From: JBCAXA01 sp039183535
GTDB taxonomy: Bacteria > Pseudomonadota > Gammaproteobacteria > Steroidobacterales > Woeseiaceae
DNA: 20,037 nucleotides
NCBI GenBank assembly: GCA_039183535.1
Contig: JBCDBO010000058.1
Coordinates: 1 to 20,037, forward strand
Direction: 5' to 3'
In this document: positions 1-7,650 of the stretch, piece by piece
Layout of the letters: the number at the start of each line of letters is the position of its first letter
How positions within the stretch are numbered: the first letter of the stretch is position 1
Notes under the pieces: model-generated
What the model saw: only the letters and a program-made list of their open reading frames with translations
Databases searched by the model: none
Told to the model about the DNA's origin: nothing
Program-made: the position numbers and the translations under genes

Positions 1-1
1 G

Positions 2-904
2 TTTTTATCGCGGCAGGGCTTGTCGCCTGCGCAGATTCGTCTGGCGGCTGGGACCAACATGAGCTACGGCTCAAATGCGCACGATTTGTCGATGTTGATG
101 GGCTACCAAAGCACGAACTTGATTCGCAGTTTGTACGACGGAAACTCGAATTTCAGCGGCGGCGCGTTAGCGGCTGTTGGCGGTAATCAACGAATTCCCG
201 AAGCAATGGCGCAAGTTCTCGATGAAGCGGTGCTCACCGGACAGCTGGTGCGAGCTATCGATGTTCGTGACGACAAGGTCGTTGTTCACGTCGCCGATGG
301 GCAGCGCTTCGAGGCGCCGCATTGCATTGTCACGGTGCCGTTCAGCGCGCTACGCCACGTCCAACTGAATCGCTACGCCGGTCCACGGCAAGCGCGCGCC
401 ATTGCCGAACTCGCGTACACACCGGTTTTTCAAGTGCATATGACGCCACGCTTTGCTTACTGGGAAAAGGACGGTTTACCGCCGAGTATGTGGACCGACA
501 GTTTGGCGGGGCGCTGTATGGCGCTTCGAAACGACCCGGCCGAGCCGGATAAAGTCACGAGCTGTCTCGCCTTCGTGAACGGTACCAAGGCGCAGTATTT
601 GGACCGCTTAGCGCCGCAAGCGGCCGCTGACGCCGTATTGGCCGATCTCGCCCGCTTGCGCCCAGCCACACGCGACGCATTCGATGTGCGGCTGGTGTTT
701 TCGTGGAACCGATCGGTCGTCGCCGGTGGTGCTTACGCGTATTGGCAGCCTGGACAAATCACAGCGTTCGCCAGCGAGCTCCGCGCTGCCGCTGGGCGTT
801 TGCATTTTGCGGGCGAGCACACGGCTGTCGTAAACCGTGGTATGGAAGGCGCGATGGAGTCAGGTGAGCGAGCCGCCATCGATGTACTCGGCCAATTGCT
901 CTGA
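2..904 (+). CDS. Flavin-containing amine oxidase, C-terminal part (5' truncated by window edge)
   Basis: The reading frame is open from the first complete codon (base 2) to TGA at 902-904, giving 300 residues. A TTG at 20 is only an internal codon, because the frame continues off the left edge. The C-terminus carries the FAD-contacting signature of the monoamine-oxidase superfamily: HFAGEH about 30 residues before the end, then GMEGA (fragment residues 280-284). Upstream, the GGNQRIPEAMA segment matches the part of these enzymes that runs from the substrate domain back to the second FAD strand. The family oxidises amines or related C-N/C-C bonds using FAD and oxygen. The dinucleotide-binding N-terminus (GxGxxG) lies outside the window, so substrate class and signal peptide cannot be judged. 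Its stop overlaps the ATG of the next gene (TGATG), which suggests translational coupling with the amidohydrolase. Confidence 0.9.
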   Translation, partial: FLSRQGLSPAQIRLAAGTNMSYGSNAHDLSMLMGYQSTNLIRSLYDGNSNFSGGALAAVGGNQRIPEAMAQVLDEAVLTGQLVRAIDVRDDKVVVHVADGQRFEAPHCIVTVPFSALRHVQLNRYAGPRQARAIAELAYTPVFQVHMTPRFAYWEKDGLPPSMWTDSLAGRCMALRNDPAEPDKVTSCLAFVNGTKAQYLDRLAPQAAADAVLADLARLRPATRDAFDVRLVFSWNRSVVAGGAYAYWQPGQITAFASELRAAAGRLHFAGEHTAVVNRGMEGAMESGERAAIDVLGQLL

Positions 905-2301
905 TGCGCTGGTATCTCGCCGCCGTACTGGCGAGTGTGCTGATCGGTGGCTGCGCCGCGTCACCACCGTCGCTAACGATCGATAATGTGACCGTTATTG
1001 ATGCCGTTAACGGTGTCCAGCGTGGACAACGTGTCGTCGTCGTTGGTGACCGAATCGCTCGAGTAAGTGCATCGGGGGCAACACCGATCCGCGGCGATGT
1101 CGTTGATGGCAGCGGCAAGTTTCTTATCCCTGGTCTTTGGGATATGCACGTTCATCTTACCTACGAGCCGCGGCTCATCGAGTCGATGCCCGCCTTGTTT
1201 CTACGTCACGGCATTACGAGCGTGCGCGACACGGGTGGCCAGCTCGATGTCTTAATGCCGGTCGTTCGCAAGATGCGTGCGCCGAATGCGATCGCACCGC
1301 GGGTATTTTTTTCGGGGCCGCTGCTCGATGGGCGCGACGTTGTTTATAACGGCATCAACGTACCTTCGATCGGAGTCGCGACGCCGGACGTCGCAACAGC
1401 TAGCCGCCGGGTCGCGGAACTCGTTACGGCCGGTGTCGACTTCATCAAGATCTACGAGATGGTCGATCCCGATGTATTCGCGGCATTGGCGCACGCCGCA
1501 CGCCAGGCTGGGCTGCCGATCGCCGCGCACGTACCGCTGTCGATGACCGCATCGGCGGCAGCGCCGCTGATCGACTCACTGGAGCATGTTCGCAATGTCG
1601 AGTTTGATTGCGCCGCTAACGCTGAGCAGTTACTGCGCGAGCGTCGTGAGACGCTGGCGGATATGTCCGGGCAAGCGGCGCTGGCGGTGCGCGGCGCCTT
1701 ACATCGTGCGCAACGGCCGCGGGCGTTGGCTGCATTCGATCCAACGCGTTGCCAGGCCGTCATCAACGCGCTGCGTCGCGTCGTTCAAGTACCAACGATG
1801 CGCTTGAATACGATGTTTATTACGCCGCCATGGCGCCGTGTCGGTTGGGACGCGGCATTGCAGCAGCTGCCCGCAGACGTGCAGGCCGAGTGGCAAGCGC
1901 CACCGACGTGGTTCGAGCCGGACGACACAAAACGCGATACGTCGCTGTCGACATTCACGCTTGATATTGTCGCGGCGATGGCCGCTGCCGATGTGCCGAT
2001 CGGCGCCGGTACCGACACGCCAATCGGACGCGCGATCCCAGGCTACAGCTTGCACAACGAATTGGTTGTCATGGTCGAAGCGGGATTGACGACCGAGCAA
2101 GCGTTAGCCGCAGCGACGGTCGTGCCGGCGGCGTTCTTTGGCTTGGCCGATAAAGCCGGTTCGATCGACGCCGGTAAATGGGCCGATCTCGTGTTACTCG
2201 ACGCCAACCCGTTGGACGATATCGCTAACACACAGCGCATCGCTGAGGTGATTTTTCGCGGCCGACGTTTGACGTCAGAACAATTGACTGCCGACCGATA
2301 A
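904..2301 (+). CDS. Amidohydrolase-superfamily lipoprotein (imidazolonepropionase-like metal hydrolase)
   Basis: A 465-residue protein. The N-terminus has a short hydrophobic stretch ending IGGC (Cys17), a plausible lipobox with Ala at +2, so the mature enzyme is probably anchored in the periplasm, likely on the outer membrane. The metal-site pattern of the amidohydrolase superfamily is complete by eye: H82-x-H84 in WDMHVHL, Lys182 in DFIKIYE as the likely carboxylated lysine, His209 (AAHV), His228 (LEHV) and Asp371 (GAGTD). The C-terminal ADLVLLDANPL segment is the usual closing beta-sandwich strand. The family hydrolyses amide, cyclic amide or peptide-like bonds; prolidase-like and imidazolonepropionase-like members share this layout, and the substrate cannot be told from sequence. 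It overlaps the amine oxidase by one base, so the pair may act on successive steps of one compound. It ends 12 bp from the convergent gene at 2314. Confidence 0.9.
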   Translation: MRWYLAAVLASVLIGGCAASPPSLTIDNVTVIDAVNGVQRGQRVVVVGDRIARVSASGATPIRGDVVDGSGKFLIPGLWDMHVHLTYEPRLIESMPALFLRHGITSVRDTGGQLDVLMPVVRKMRAPNAIAPRVFFSGPLLDGRDVVYNGINVPSIGVATPDVATASRRVAELVTAGVDFIKIYEMVDPDVFAALAHAARQAGLPIAAHVPLSMTASAAAPLIDSLEHVRNVEFDCAANAEQLLRERRETLADMSGQAALAVRGALHRAQRPRALAAFDPTRCQAVINALRRVVQVPTMRLNTMFITPPWRRVGWDAALQQLPADVQAEWQAPPTWFEPDDTKRDTSLSTFTLDIVAAMAAADVPIGAGTDTPIGRAIPGYSLHNELVVMVEAGLTTEQALAAATVVPAAFFGLADKAGSIDAGKWADLVLLDANPLDDIANTQRIAEVIFRGRRLTSEQLTADR

Positions 2302-2313
2302 ATGCGAGTCCGA

Positions 2314-2988
2314 TTAGCCGGCAGCGCGAACGCCCTTCGATTCGCTAGGACTCGCCCCGGTACGCAAGTAATACTCGAACGCGTCGTCCATCCGGCCAGT
2401 CAAGTAGGGCACCAAGTACAGCGCACTCATGCCCTCAAGGTAGCGGGCATGGCGCAGCGGCCCAACATCGGCCGTCTCGAATCCGAGTTCGTTGACGAAG
2501 TTAGCAACAGTAACTTTGGCGTCGCCGTCATCGCCGGCCAACATCACCGTGACGGGACCACCGGCGACCGCCGGGTTGGCGACGATGTGAAAGCCAACCG
2601 TATTGAACGCTTTAACGATCGTTGCATCGGGCGCCAGCGCTTGCACCTCCTCGGCAGACGAGGTGTCGGTGGCCATAGCCATCAGTCCGTCGTCCGTTGG
2701 TACCAACGCATTCGTAACATCAATGACCGTTTTACCGCTGAGCGAGCCCGTGGCTTGCAAGGTCTCAGCCAGCGCATGGTACGGCACGGCCAATACAATC
2801 AGCTCAGCGTCGGCAATCGATGTTGCGTAGTCGGTCGCTGTTGCCCCGGCGCCAGATTGCGAAAGCAGATCGGCAACCGCGCTATCGCCCGCACGTCGTG
2901 TGCCGTAGGTAACACGGTGGCCAAGCTTGCCGAGTCGTTGGCCAAACGCAGCCCCCATGCGGCCAGTGCCGAGAATCGTTACGTTCAT
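2314..2988 (-). CDS. NADPH-dependent F420 reductase-like NAD(P)-binding oxidoreductase
   Basis: A 224-residue Rossmann protein. The N-terminus has the dinucleotide fold GTGRMG (residues 7-12) directly after the first beta strand, and the second strand ends in GTRR, basic residues expected for the NADP 2'-phosphate. This layout and size match the family typified by archaeal NADPH:F420 oxidoreductase (COG2085). Most bacterial members act in organisms without a known F420 pathway, so the substrate should be treated as unknown. The start is ATG with a GGAG site 8 bases upstream. It lies 16 bp downstream of the secreted VOC gene on the same strand, so the two are probably cotranscribed. Its stop is 12 bp from the convergent amidohydrolase stop. 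A 274-codon open frame on the opposite strand is a compositional shadow. Confidence 0.85.
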   Translation of the reverse strand: MNVTILGTGRMGAAFGQRLGKLGHRVTYGTRRAGDSAVADLLSQSGAGATATDYATSIADAELIVLAVPYHALAETLQATGSLSGKTVIDVTNALVPTDDGLMAMATDTSSAEEVQALAPDATIVKAFNTVGFHIVANPAVAGGPVTVMLAGDDGDAKVTVANFVNELGFETADVGPLRHARYLEGMSALYLVPYLTGRMDDAFEYYLRTGASPSESKGVRAAG

Positions 2989-3004
2989 TCGCTTAACTCC
3001 ATTG

Positions 3005-4027
3005 CTAAGGTCTTAGGGGGCGTTCAAAAAACTCGATCCAAACGCCATCCGGGCCGCGCACGCCCATCAGCCGCACCTCACCATACGGTGCGAGCGTTAC
3101 CGATACTGGGGCAAATTCAATGCTGACGTCGTTGTCGAGAAGATGTTGATGCAAACCGTCAATATCGGTTGCCGGGAAGCGCAGCATCAAAATACCGAGA
3201 TTAGGCGGTCTTGCTCGGGCTGCGAAGTCCGCTCCGCTGAGGCCCTCAAATCGAAGCAGCTCTACCGAGCCCTCGTTGGTCCCAGTCGGGTTCAAAATAA
3301 CCACATCGCGGACGATCTCATCGGCGAGGTTATGGGCGATCCCGAGAACGTTCGGGCCCTCTTCTTTGCTGGCGCCGCGGTGCGTCAGATACGGCTTAAA
3401 GCCCAGCACGCGTTCGTAAAAATCTCGCGCTGCGGTCATGTCCGTGACGATTTGGGTTGCATTAAACAGTCGACTCATCTCGCGCAGCGCCGGCCAGCCT
3501 TCCAGTGCCGGTGTCACCCGCTCGATCATCGCGATGACAATGCCGTCCGGTCCGCGGCTCAGCCACTCGGTTACAACGAACGGCCCAAAGCTAAAGGTGA
3601 CCGGGTCGCTCGTCGATTGCCAACCGCGTTGTTGCAGCTGCTCGAATTTCGTTTGCATATCGAGGACGCGGCTGTTGACGTCGAACCAACCGCCGGTATC
3701 CCACGATTGTGCGCCCGAACGAATGCGTTGTTGTGCCACGTTATCGAAGTCGAGCAAGCGAATGAAGCCGCGCTCGGTTCCTGGGTTTGCAAAGACCGAG
3801 AAGCGCGCCGTCGCATCGTCGTCCAACTGCCACGCGCGCAGTTGCTCACGCGCGACCGTCCCGCTCGCGACTTCCTCCCAACCGGCTACGTCCGACAACA
3901 GCTCTTGGTACGTCGCCAACGAGGAAACGCTAAACACGGCTTCTTGGTAGCCGTGCTGCAAACGCGGTTCCGCAAGACTCGGGGCCGTGGCCGCCAAACA
4001 CAGTAGGACCCACCAACAATGTCGCAT
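3005..4027 (-). CDS. Secreted VOC-superfamily protein with two glyoxalase-like domains
   Basis: A 340-residue protein with a clear N-terminal signal sequence: a hydrophobic core in residues 5-15, then an Ala-rich region ending SLAEP near residue 20, so export to the periplasm is likely. The second half starts a textbook VOC module near residue 190 (TQIVTDMTAARDFYERVLGF) and runs to the C-terminus, ending in GPDGVWIEFFERP, where the final Glu is the usual metal-ligand position. The first half has the spacing of a divergent VOC module (AVFSVSSLATYQELL near residue 30; a GPDGIVIAMIER-type end near 170). VOC proteins include glyoxalases, extradiol dioxygenases, epimerases and resistance proteins; the reaction here is not assignable. 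It is the first gene of a minus-strand pair with the Rossmann oxidoreductase and is divergent from the VOC/MFS operon. Confidence 0.85.
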   Translation of the reverse strand: MRHCWWVLLCLAATAPSLAEPRLQHGYQEAVFSVSSLATYQELLSDVAGWEEVASGTVAREQLRAWQLDDDATARFSVFANPGTERGFIRLLDFDNVAQQRIRSGAQSWDTGGWFDVNSRVLDMQTKFEQLQQRGWQSTSDPVTFSFGPFVVTEWLSRGPDGIVIAMIERVTPALEGWPALREMSRLFNATQIVTDMTAARDFYERVLGFKPYLTHRGASKEEGPNVLGIAHNLADEIVRDVVILNPTGTNEGSVELLRFEGLSGADFAARARPPNLGILMLRFPATDIDGLHQHLLDNDVSIEFAPVSVTLAPYGEVRLMGVRGPDGVWIEFFERPLRP

Positions 4028-4083
4028 CGTGTCACCGTCCTCGCTCGCTTCGAAAGTCCGCCGGTATCATCGGCGAAATGCTA

Positions 4084-4099
4084 TATTGTTATAACAATA
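4084..4099. promoter_or_regulatory. Perfect 16-bp palindrome, candidate repressor operator
   Basis: TATTGTTATAACAATA equals its own reverse complement. It lies in the 104-bp gap between the divergent genes starting at 4027 (minus) and 4132 (plus). The AT-rich core stands out from GC-rich surroundings and contains -10-like hexamers on both strands (TATAAC, and TATATT just to the left). TTG...CAA dyads of this size are typical of MarR- or TetR-type dimer sites, but no regulator gene lies in the window, so the binding protein is unknown. A weaker dyad CGCCG/CGGCG flanks it at 4059-4075. Confidence 0.55.
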
Positions 4100-4131
4100 G
4101 AGGCGTGGCAAGCGCACGAGGTACGGGGACG

Positions 4132-4608
4132 ATGACCAACATCATCAAACGGACAACGCTAATCGTTCGCGATATGGATCGCTCGGTGGATTGGTACCAG
4201 CGCGTGCTTGGTATGAGCGTTTGGATGGATACCGATTTCGAGTTGTCCGGCGAAGGTCTCGCTGCCGGCAAGAAAGGGGACAAAACCCGATTGGTTATTC
4301 TGCAAGCCGAGGATCCGGTCATCGGCATGATCGGCTTACTGCAGTGGATCGATCCACCGTTACCAGCACCCGATGAAATTCCTCGGTCGGTGACCTACGG
4401 AAATCCGACCTTCGTCGTCGCTACCGACGATGCAAAGGCGATGTACGAGGCCGCAAAAGCCTGCGGTACGCATATCCATTGTCCGCCACGCGAATGGTCG
4501 ACCCAAGGGCATGACGGACGCACAAAGCACTTTATCGGCATCTCGGTATTCGATCCGGATGGGTATTTTTATGAGGCGAACGAAGTTGTCGGTATTAGCG
4601 ACGATTAG
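4132..4608 (+). CDS. VOC-family protein (glyoxalase/bleomycin-resistance-like), single domain
   Basis: A 158-residue protein when started at ATG 4132. An in-frame ATG at 4078 would add 18 residues encoded by the palindrome region, which is unlikely. Residues 4-25 (IIKRTTLIVRDMDRSVDWYQRVLG) are the first beta-alpha unit of the VOC fold, and the C-terminal DPDGYFYEANE supplies the last strand with the usual Glu ligand. Cytoplasmic; no signal peptide. The family binds a divalent metal and carries out isomerisation, dioxygenation, conjugation or drug sequestration; the substrate is unknown. It opens a four-gene plus-strand unit (42 bp to the next VOC gene) that ends with two transporters, which points to handling of an imported or toxic small molecule. 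Expression is probably controlled at the palindrome 33 bp upstream. Confidence 0.85.
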   Translation: MTNIIKRTTLIVRDMDRSVDWYQRVLGMSVWMDTDFELSGEGLAAGKKGDKTRLVILQAEDPVIGMIGLLQWIDPPLPAPDEIPRSVTYGNPTFVVATDDAKAMYEAAKACGTHIHCPPREWSTQGHDGRTKHFIGISVFDPDGYFYEANEVVGISDD

Positions 4609-4650
4609 CTCACGGTCTCGGGGAGAGCAGTCATAGCCAGCCAATCCACG

Positions 4651-5088
4651 GTGCGTTTCCAACGTGCCAATTTTGTTGTTACCGACCTTGAGCGAGCGCT
4701 GACGTTCTACCGCGATGTTCTCGGTTTTGAGGTCGCCTTTACGAAAGACTCGCCGGCCGATTCGTATTCCTACGAGGTGTTCGAGATTGACCGTGCTAAA
4801 CCGATTCGTTTCGCCGTACTCGGAACCGAATCGCAAGTTCGCGTTATGGCTTTGACCGAAGTGCCTGGTCCGCTAGAACCGGTACCGATGCCTCGGCGCA
4901 GCGCCATTGTCGTCGAAGTCGCTGATGTCGATGCCGTCGTCGCCGGTGCGAAAGCAGTCGGTTGTAGCGTCGTTGACGAGGGCTTGTTGCTTACGCATGA
5001 CGGGCGCCGCGGCCGCGAGGTCGGTATTGTCGATCACGATGACAATCTGACGGTGATTTACCACATTCCGGCTCGCGGAGATAAGTAA
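4651..5088 (+). CDS. VOC-family protein, second cytoplasmic member
   Basis: A 145-residue protein with one VOC domain: RANFVVTDLERALTFYRDVLGF (residues 5-26) and a C-terminal VGIVDHDDNLTVIYHIP strand. It differs clearly from the VOC gene just upstream, so it is not a recent tandem copy. GTG at 4651 is the conventional start, but no Shine-Dalgarno sequence lies within 15 bases of it. A good GGGGAG (4620-4625) sits 7 bases before an in-frame ATA at 4633, which would add six residues. Its TAA overlaps the ATG of the MFS gene by one base (TAATG), and GGAG at 5077-5080 serves that next start. Metal-dependent VOC chemistry is likely, but the reaction is not known. Confidence 0.85.
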   Translation: MRFQRANFVVTDLERALTFYRDVLGFEVAFTKDSPADSYSYEVFEIDRAKPIRFAVLGTESQVRVMALTEVPGPLEPVPMPRRSAIVVEVADVDAVVAGAKAVGCSVVDEGLLLTHDGRRGREVGIVDHDDNLTVIYHIPARGDK

Positions 5089-6410
5089 TGAGTGGCGAGC
5101 GGCAGTACCCGACTTCGCGCTATGCCTGGTACATGGTCGTTATATTGACGCTCGCGTACATCCTGTCGTTTGTTGATCGTTACATTCTCGGTCTACTGAT
5201 CGAGCCGATCAAAGCTGATCTTGAGCTTACCGATACACAGATCGGTTGGTTGCTTGGGCCGGCCTTTGCGATTTTCTACGCAACGATGGGCTTGCCGCTC
5301 GGTTACGCCGCTGATCGGGCACGGCGTACATGGATCGTTGCGGCCGGTATTTTCATCTGGTCGTTCGCGACTGCGGCATCAGGACTTGCCAGTAAGTTCT
5401 GGCATATGTTCGCTGCACGAATGAGTGTCGGCGTCGGTGAAGCGACGCTTGGCCCGTGCGCGATGTCGATGATTGCCGATAGCTTTCCGCGCGAGCGGCG
5501 GGGTCGACCGATTGCGTTCTACACGGCGGCCCTGTCGGTCGGTGCTGGTATTGCATCGCTCGTTAGTGCCTCGGTACTGACATGGGCGAAGACCGTACCG
5601 GAGATTTCGATACCGATCGTCGGCGCGGTGGCGCCATGGCAATTGACATTCTTTATTGTTGGGGCGCCGGGATTGTTGCTAGCCGTGCTGTTTCTAACGT
5701 TGCGTGAGCCGAAGCGACAAGTACAAGTACAAACCAGCGCGAAGACCAATTCGACGTTCGGGATGATGTTGAGTCACGTTGGTGATCGCTGGTATGTCTA
5801 CGCATCATTCCTCGCATTTCCGTGCTTAATGACCATCAATGCCTATATGCAAGGTTGGTACGCACCGATGTTTGAACGCACCTGGGGCTGGCCAGCAGAA
5901 AAATACGCCTTGGTAAATGCGGTCGTTCTGCTGGCGGTCGGACCGCTGACGGTGAATGTCGCCGGGTGGCTAAACGACAAGCTCTATGCGGCCGGGCGAC
6001 GCGATGCGCCGCTTGTTATTTTAATCTGTGGAGCGGCGCTGATTATTCCTACCGGTATCGCGGCACCGCTGATGCCATCGGCAGAGCTGGCGTTTGCTTG
6101 GATCGTGTTTAACACGGTGGGTATCGCGACCGCATCGGCGACCGGTGTTACCGGGCTGCTCAACATTACACCCAGTGAGATTCGTGGCCAGGTGTCGGCC
6201 TTATATTACTTGACGATCAGTATGGCCGGGCTGTTCCTTGGTCCCCCAACCGTTGGCTATCTGTCTGACTTATGGGGGAACGACAAGCTCAACCTGGCAA
6301 CGGCGGCGGTACCGGCAATGTACGGCATTCCCATATTGTTGCTCATCCCATTCGCGCTGCGTGCGTACCGGCGTGAAATCGCCGCGCAGACCGCGTCTAC
6401 GAAACACTAG
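5088..6410 (+). CDS. Major facilitator superfamily transporter, spinster-like
   Basis: A 440-residue inner-membrane protein with about twelve hydrophobic segments. Residues 14-30 form TM1, ending FVDR, a hallmark of the spinster/hexuronate-type branch. The loop 2-3 motif A appears as G72-x3-D76-R-x-R-R80. A GVGEATLGPCAMSMIADSFPRERRGR segment near 115-140 is the conserved TM4-5 region of spinster-like carriers, which take up or export lipids, organic acids or aromatic compounds. No substrate can be assigned. The ATG is coupled to the VOC stop (one-base overlap) and the stop is 3 bp before the next MFS start, so it is a middle gene of the 4132-7637 operon. Confidence 0.88.
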   Translation: MSGERQYPTSRYAWYMVVILTLAYILSFVDRYILGLLIEPIKADLELTDTQIGWLLGPAFAIFYATMGLPLGYAADRARRTWIVAAGIFIWSFATAASGLASKFWHMFAARMSVGVGEATLGPCAMSMIADSFPRERRGRPIAFYTAALSVGAGIASLVSASVLTWAKTVPEISIPIVGAVAPWQLTFFIVGAPGLLLAVLFLTLREPKRQVQVQTSAKTNSTFGMMLSHVGDRWYVYASFLAFPCLMTINAYMQGWYAPMFERTWGWPAEKYALVNAVVLLAVGPLTVNVAGWLNDKLYAAGRRDAPLVILICGAALIIPTGIAAPLMPSAELAFAWIVFNTVGIATASATGVTGLLNITPSEIRGQVSALYYLTISMAGLFLGPPTVGYLSDLWGNDKLNLATAAVPAMYGIPILLLIPFALRAYRREIAAQTASTKH

Positions 6411-6413
6411 CGT

Positions 6414-7637
6414 GTGAGTAACGCCAACGCAGGTCAAAGACGGCGCGCACCGATTTGGTTGCTAAGCCTGGCGAGCTCGTTGTCGCCGTTCGGTATGGCG
6501 ATCGTTGTGCCATCGCTGGGCGCTATTGTTGCGGTTTTCAATGCCGACCTTGCCGAGGCGCAATACGTTATCTCGGCGTACCTCTTCGGCCTCGCGCTTG
6601 CGCAGCCGATCTGCGGGTTTCTTTGTGATCGCTTTGGTCGACGGTCCGTGATGTTGGTCGGGTTCGCAACATTTACTGTTGCCAGCGTTGCTTGTGCGCT
6701 GGCGACGAGCCTCGACCAGCTCATCGTCGGCCGCTTCGCCCAAGCAGCCGGCGTTAGCGTCGGTACTGTTGCCAGCCGTGCCATTCTGCGTGACACCTAC
6801 GATCGCAATCGTATGGCTGAGGCGATGTCGTACGTCGCGGCGGCCATGGGGTTCGCGCCCATCGTTGCGCCGGTCATTGGCGGGTTGATCGACACAGCAG
6901 CCGATTACTCGGCCATCTTCTACGCATCGGCTGTGATTGGTGGCTTGGTCTTTTTCAAGATGCTGGTCAGCTTGCCCGAGACGCGGCCGGCGGACCTAAC
7001 GCCGCCAACGCTGCGGCAATGGTTTAGCAGTTACGGTGTGTTGCTGACGTCGCGCGGTTTCGTCGGTAACACACTGGCATTCGGTTTCGTGCAAGGGACG
7101 TTTTTCGCGTTCATGGCGATCGGGGCGCCACTCTTCGAGACCGCATTTGGTGTCGACTCGGGTGGCTTCGGTTTGTTGTGGGGTCTGATGGCGGTCAACT
7201 ATGTCGTTGGCGCAACCTTAGCGGCGAAAATGACTGCGCGACACGGTACGGCGGTGGTGCTTAAGGTCGGCGTTATTGTCGGTGCCATCGGCGGTACCGC
7301 GGCCTGGGTATCGAGCGTTACGCTGCCGCTAACCGTCGTCAGCGTATTGACTCCGATCGCCATCTCGATGTTCGCCGCCGGTGCGACAACACCGATCTCA
7401 ATGGCCGGGGCTGTTGCCGATTACCCGACGGTCGCTGGCACGGCATCGGGTCTATCGAGCGCCATCGGTCTCGTACTCGGCGGTAGTTTCTCGGTCCTGT
7501 CCGGCACGGTGTTTGACGGCCGCTATCCACCGATTGCGATGATCATCTGCTTGGCGTCACTGGCCACTGCCGCGAGTTGGTGGCTCAGCGTATCGGGCCG
7601 CCCGCGAGATCAAGAGCCCGCTGTCGCGAGTGAGTAA
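6414..7637 (+). CDS. MFS multidrug efflux transporter, Bcr/CflA-like (DHA1)
   Basis: A 407-residue inner-membrane protein with about twelve hydrophobic segments. The start is GTG, 3 bp after the previous stop. The AYLFGLALAQPICGFLCDRFGRR stretch (residues 55-77) has the TM2 pattern and motif A of 12-TM drug:H+ antiporters, and SRAILRDTYDRNRMAEAM near 118-135 is the Bcr/CflA TM4-5 signature. Members export chloramphenicol-like drugs, sulfonamides, bicyclomycin or metabolites. Two MFS genes of different subfamilies in one operon with two VOC enzymes suggest import plus export of related molecules, or a self-protection set. The last gene of the unit, it ends 13 bp before the convergent fpr stop with no clear terminator. 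Confidence 0.88.
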   Translation: MSNANAGQRRRAPIWLLSLASSLSPFGMAIVVPSLGAIVAVFNADLAEAQYVISAYLFGLALAQPICGFLCDRFGRRSVMLVGFATFTVASVACALATSLDQLIVGRFAQAAGVSVGTVASRAILRDTYDRNRMAEAMSYVAAAMGFAPIVAPVIGGLIDTAADYSAIFYASAVIGGLVFFKMLVSLPETRPADLTPPTLRQWFSSYGVLLTSRGFVGNTLAFGFVQGTFFAFMAIGAPLFETAFGVDSGGFGLLWGLMAVNYVVGATLAAKMTARHGTAVVLKVGVIVGAIGGTAAWVSSVTLPLTVVSVLTPIAISMFAAGATTPISMAGAVADYPTVAGTASGLSSAIGLVLGGSFSVLSGTVFDGRYPPIAMIICLASLATAASWWLSVSGRPRDQEPAVASE

Positions 7638-7650
7638 CGGTGGCCGCGCG

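Noticed and set aside
2302..3126. 274-codon plus-strand open frame starting right after the amidohydrolase stop.
   Set aside because: It is antisense to the well-supported Rossmann oxidoreductase gene, has Arg/Gln/His-rich low-complexity composition and shows no domain. It is a shadow of a GC-rich gene.
3143..4006. 287-codon plus-strand open frame.
   Set aside because: It lies entirely antisense to the two-domain VOC gene, which has a signal peptide and conserved motifs. The antisense product shows no recognisable pattern.
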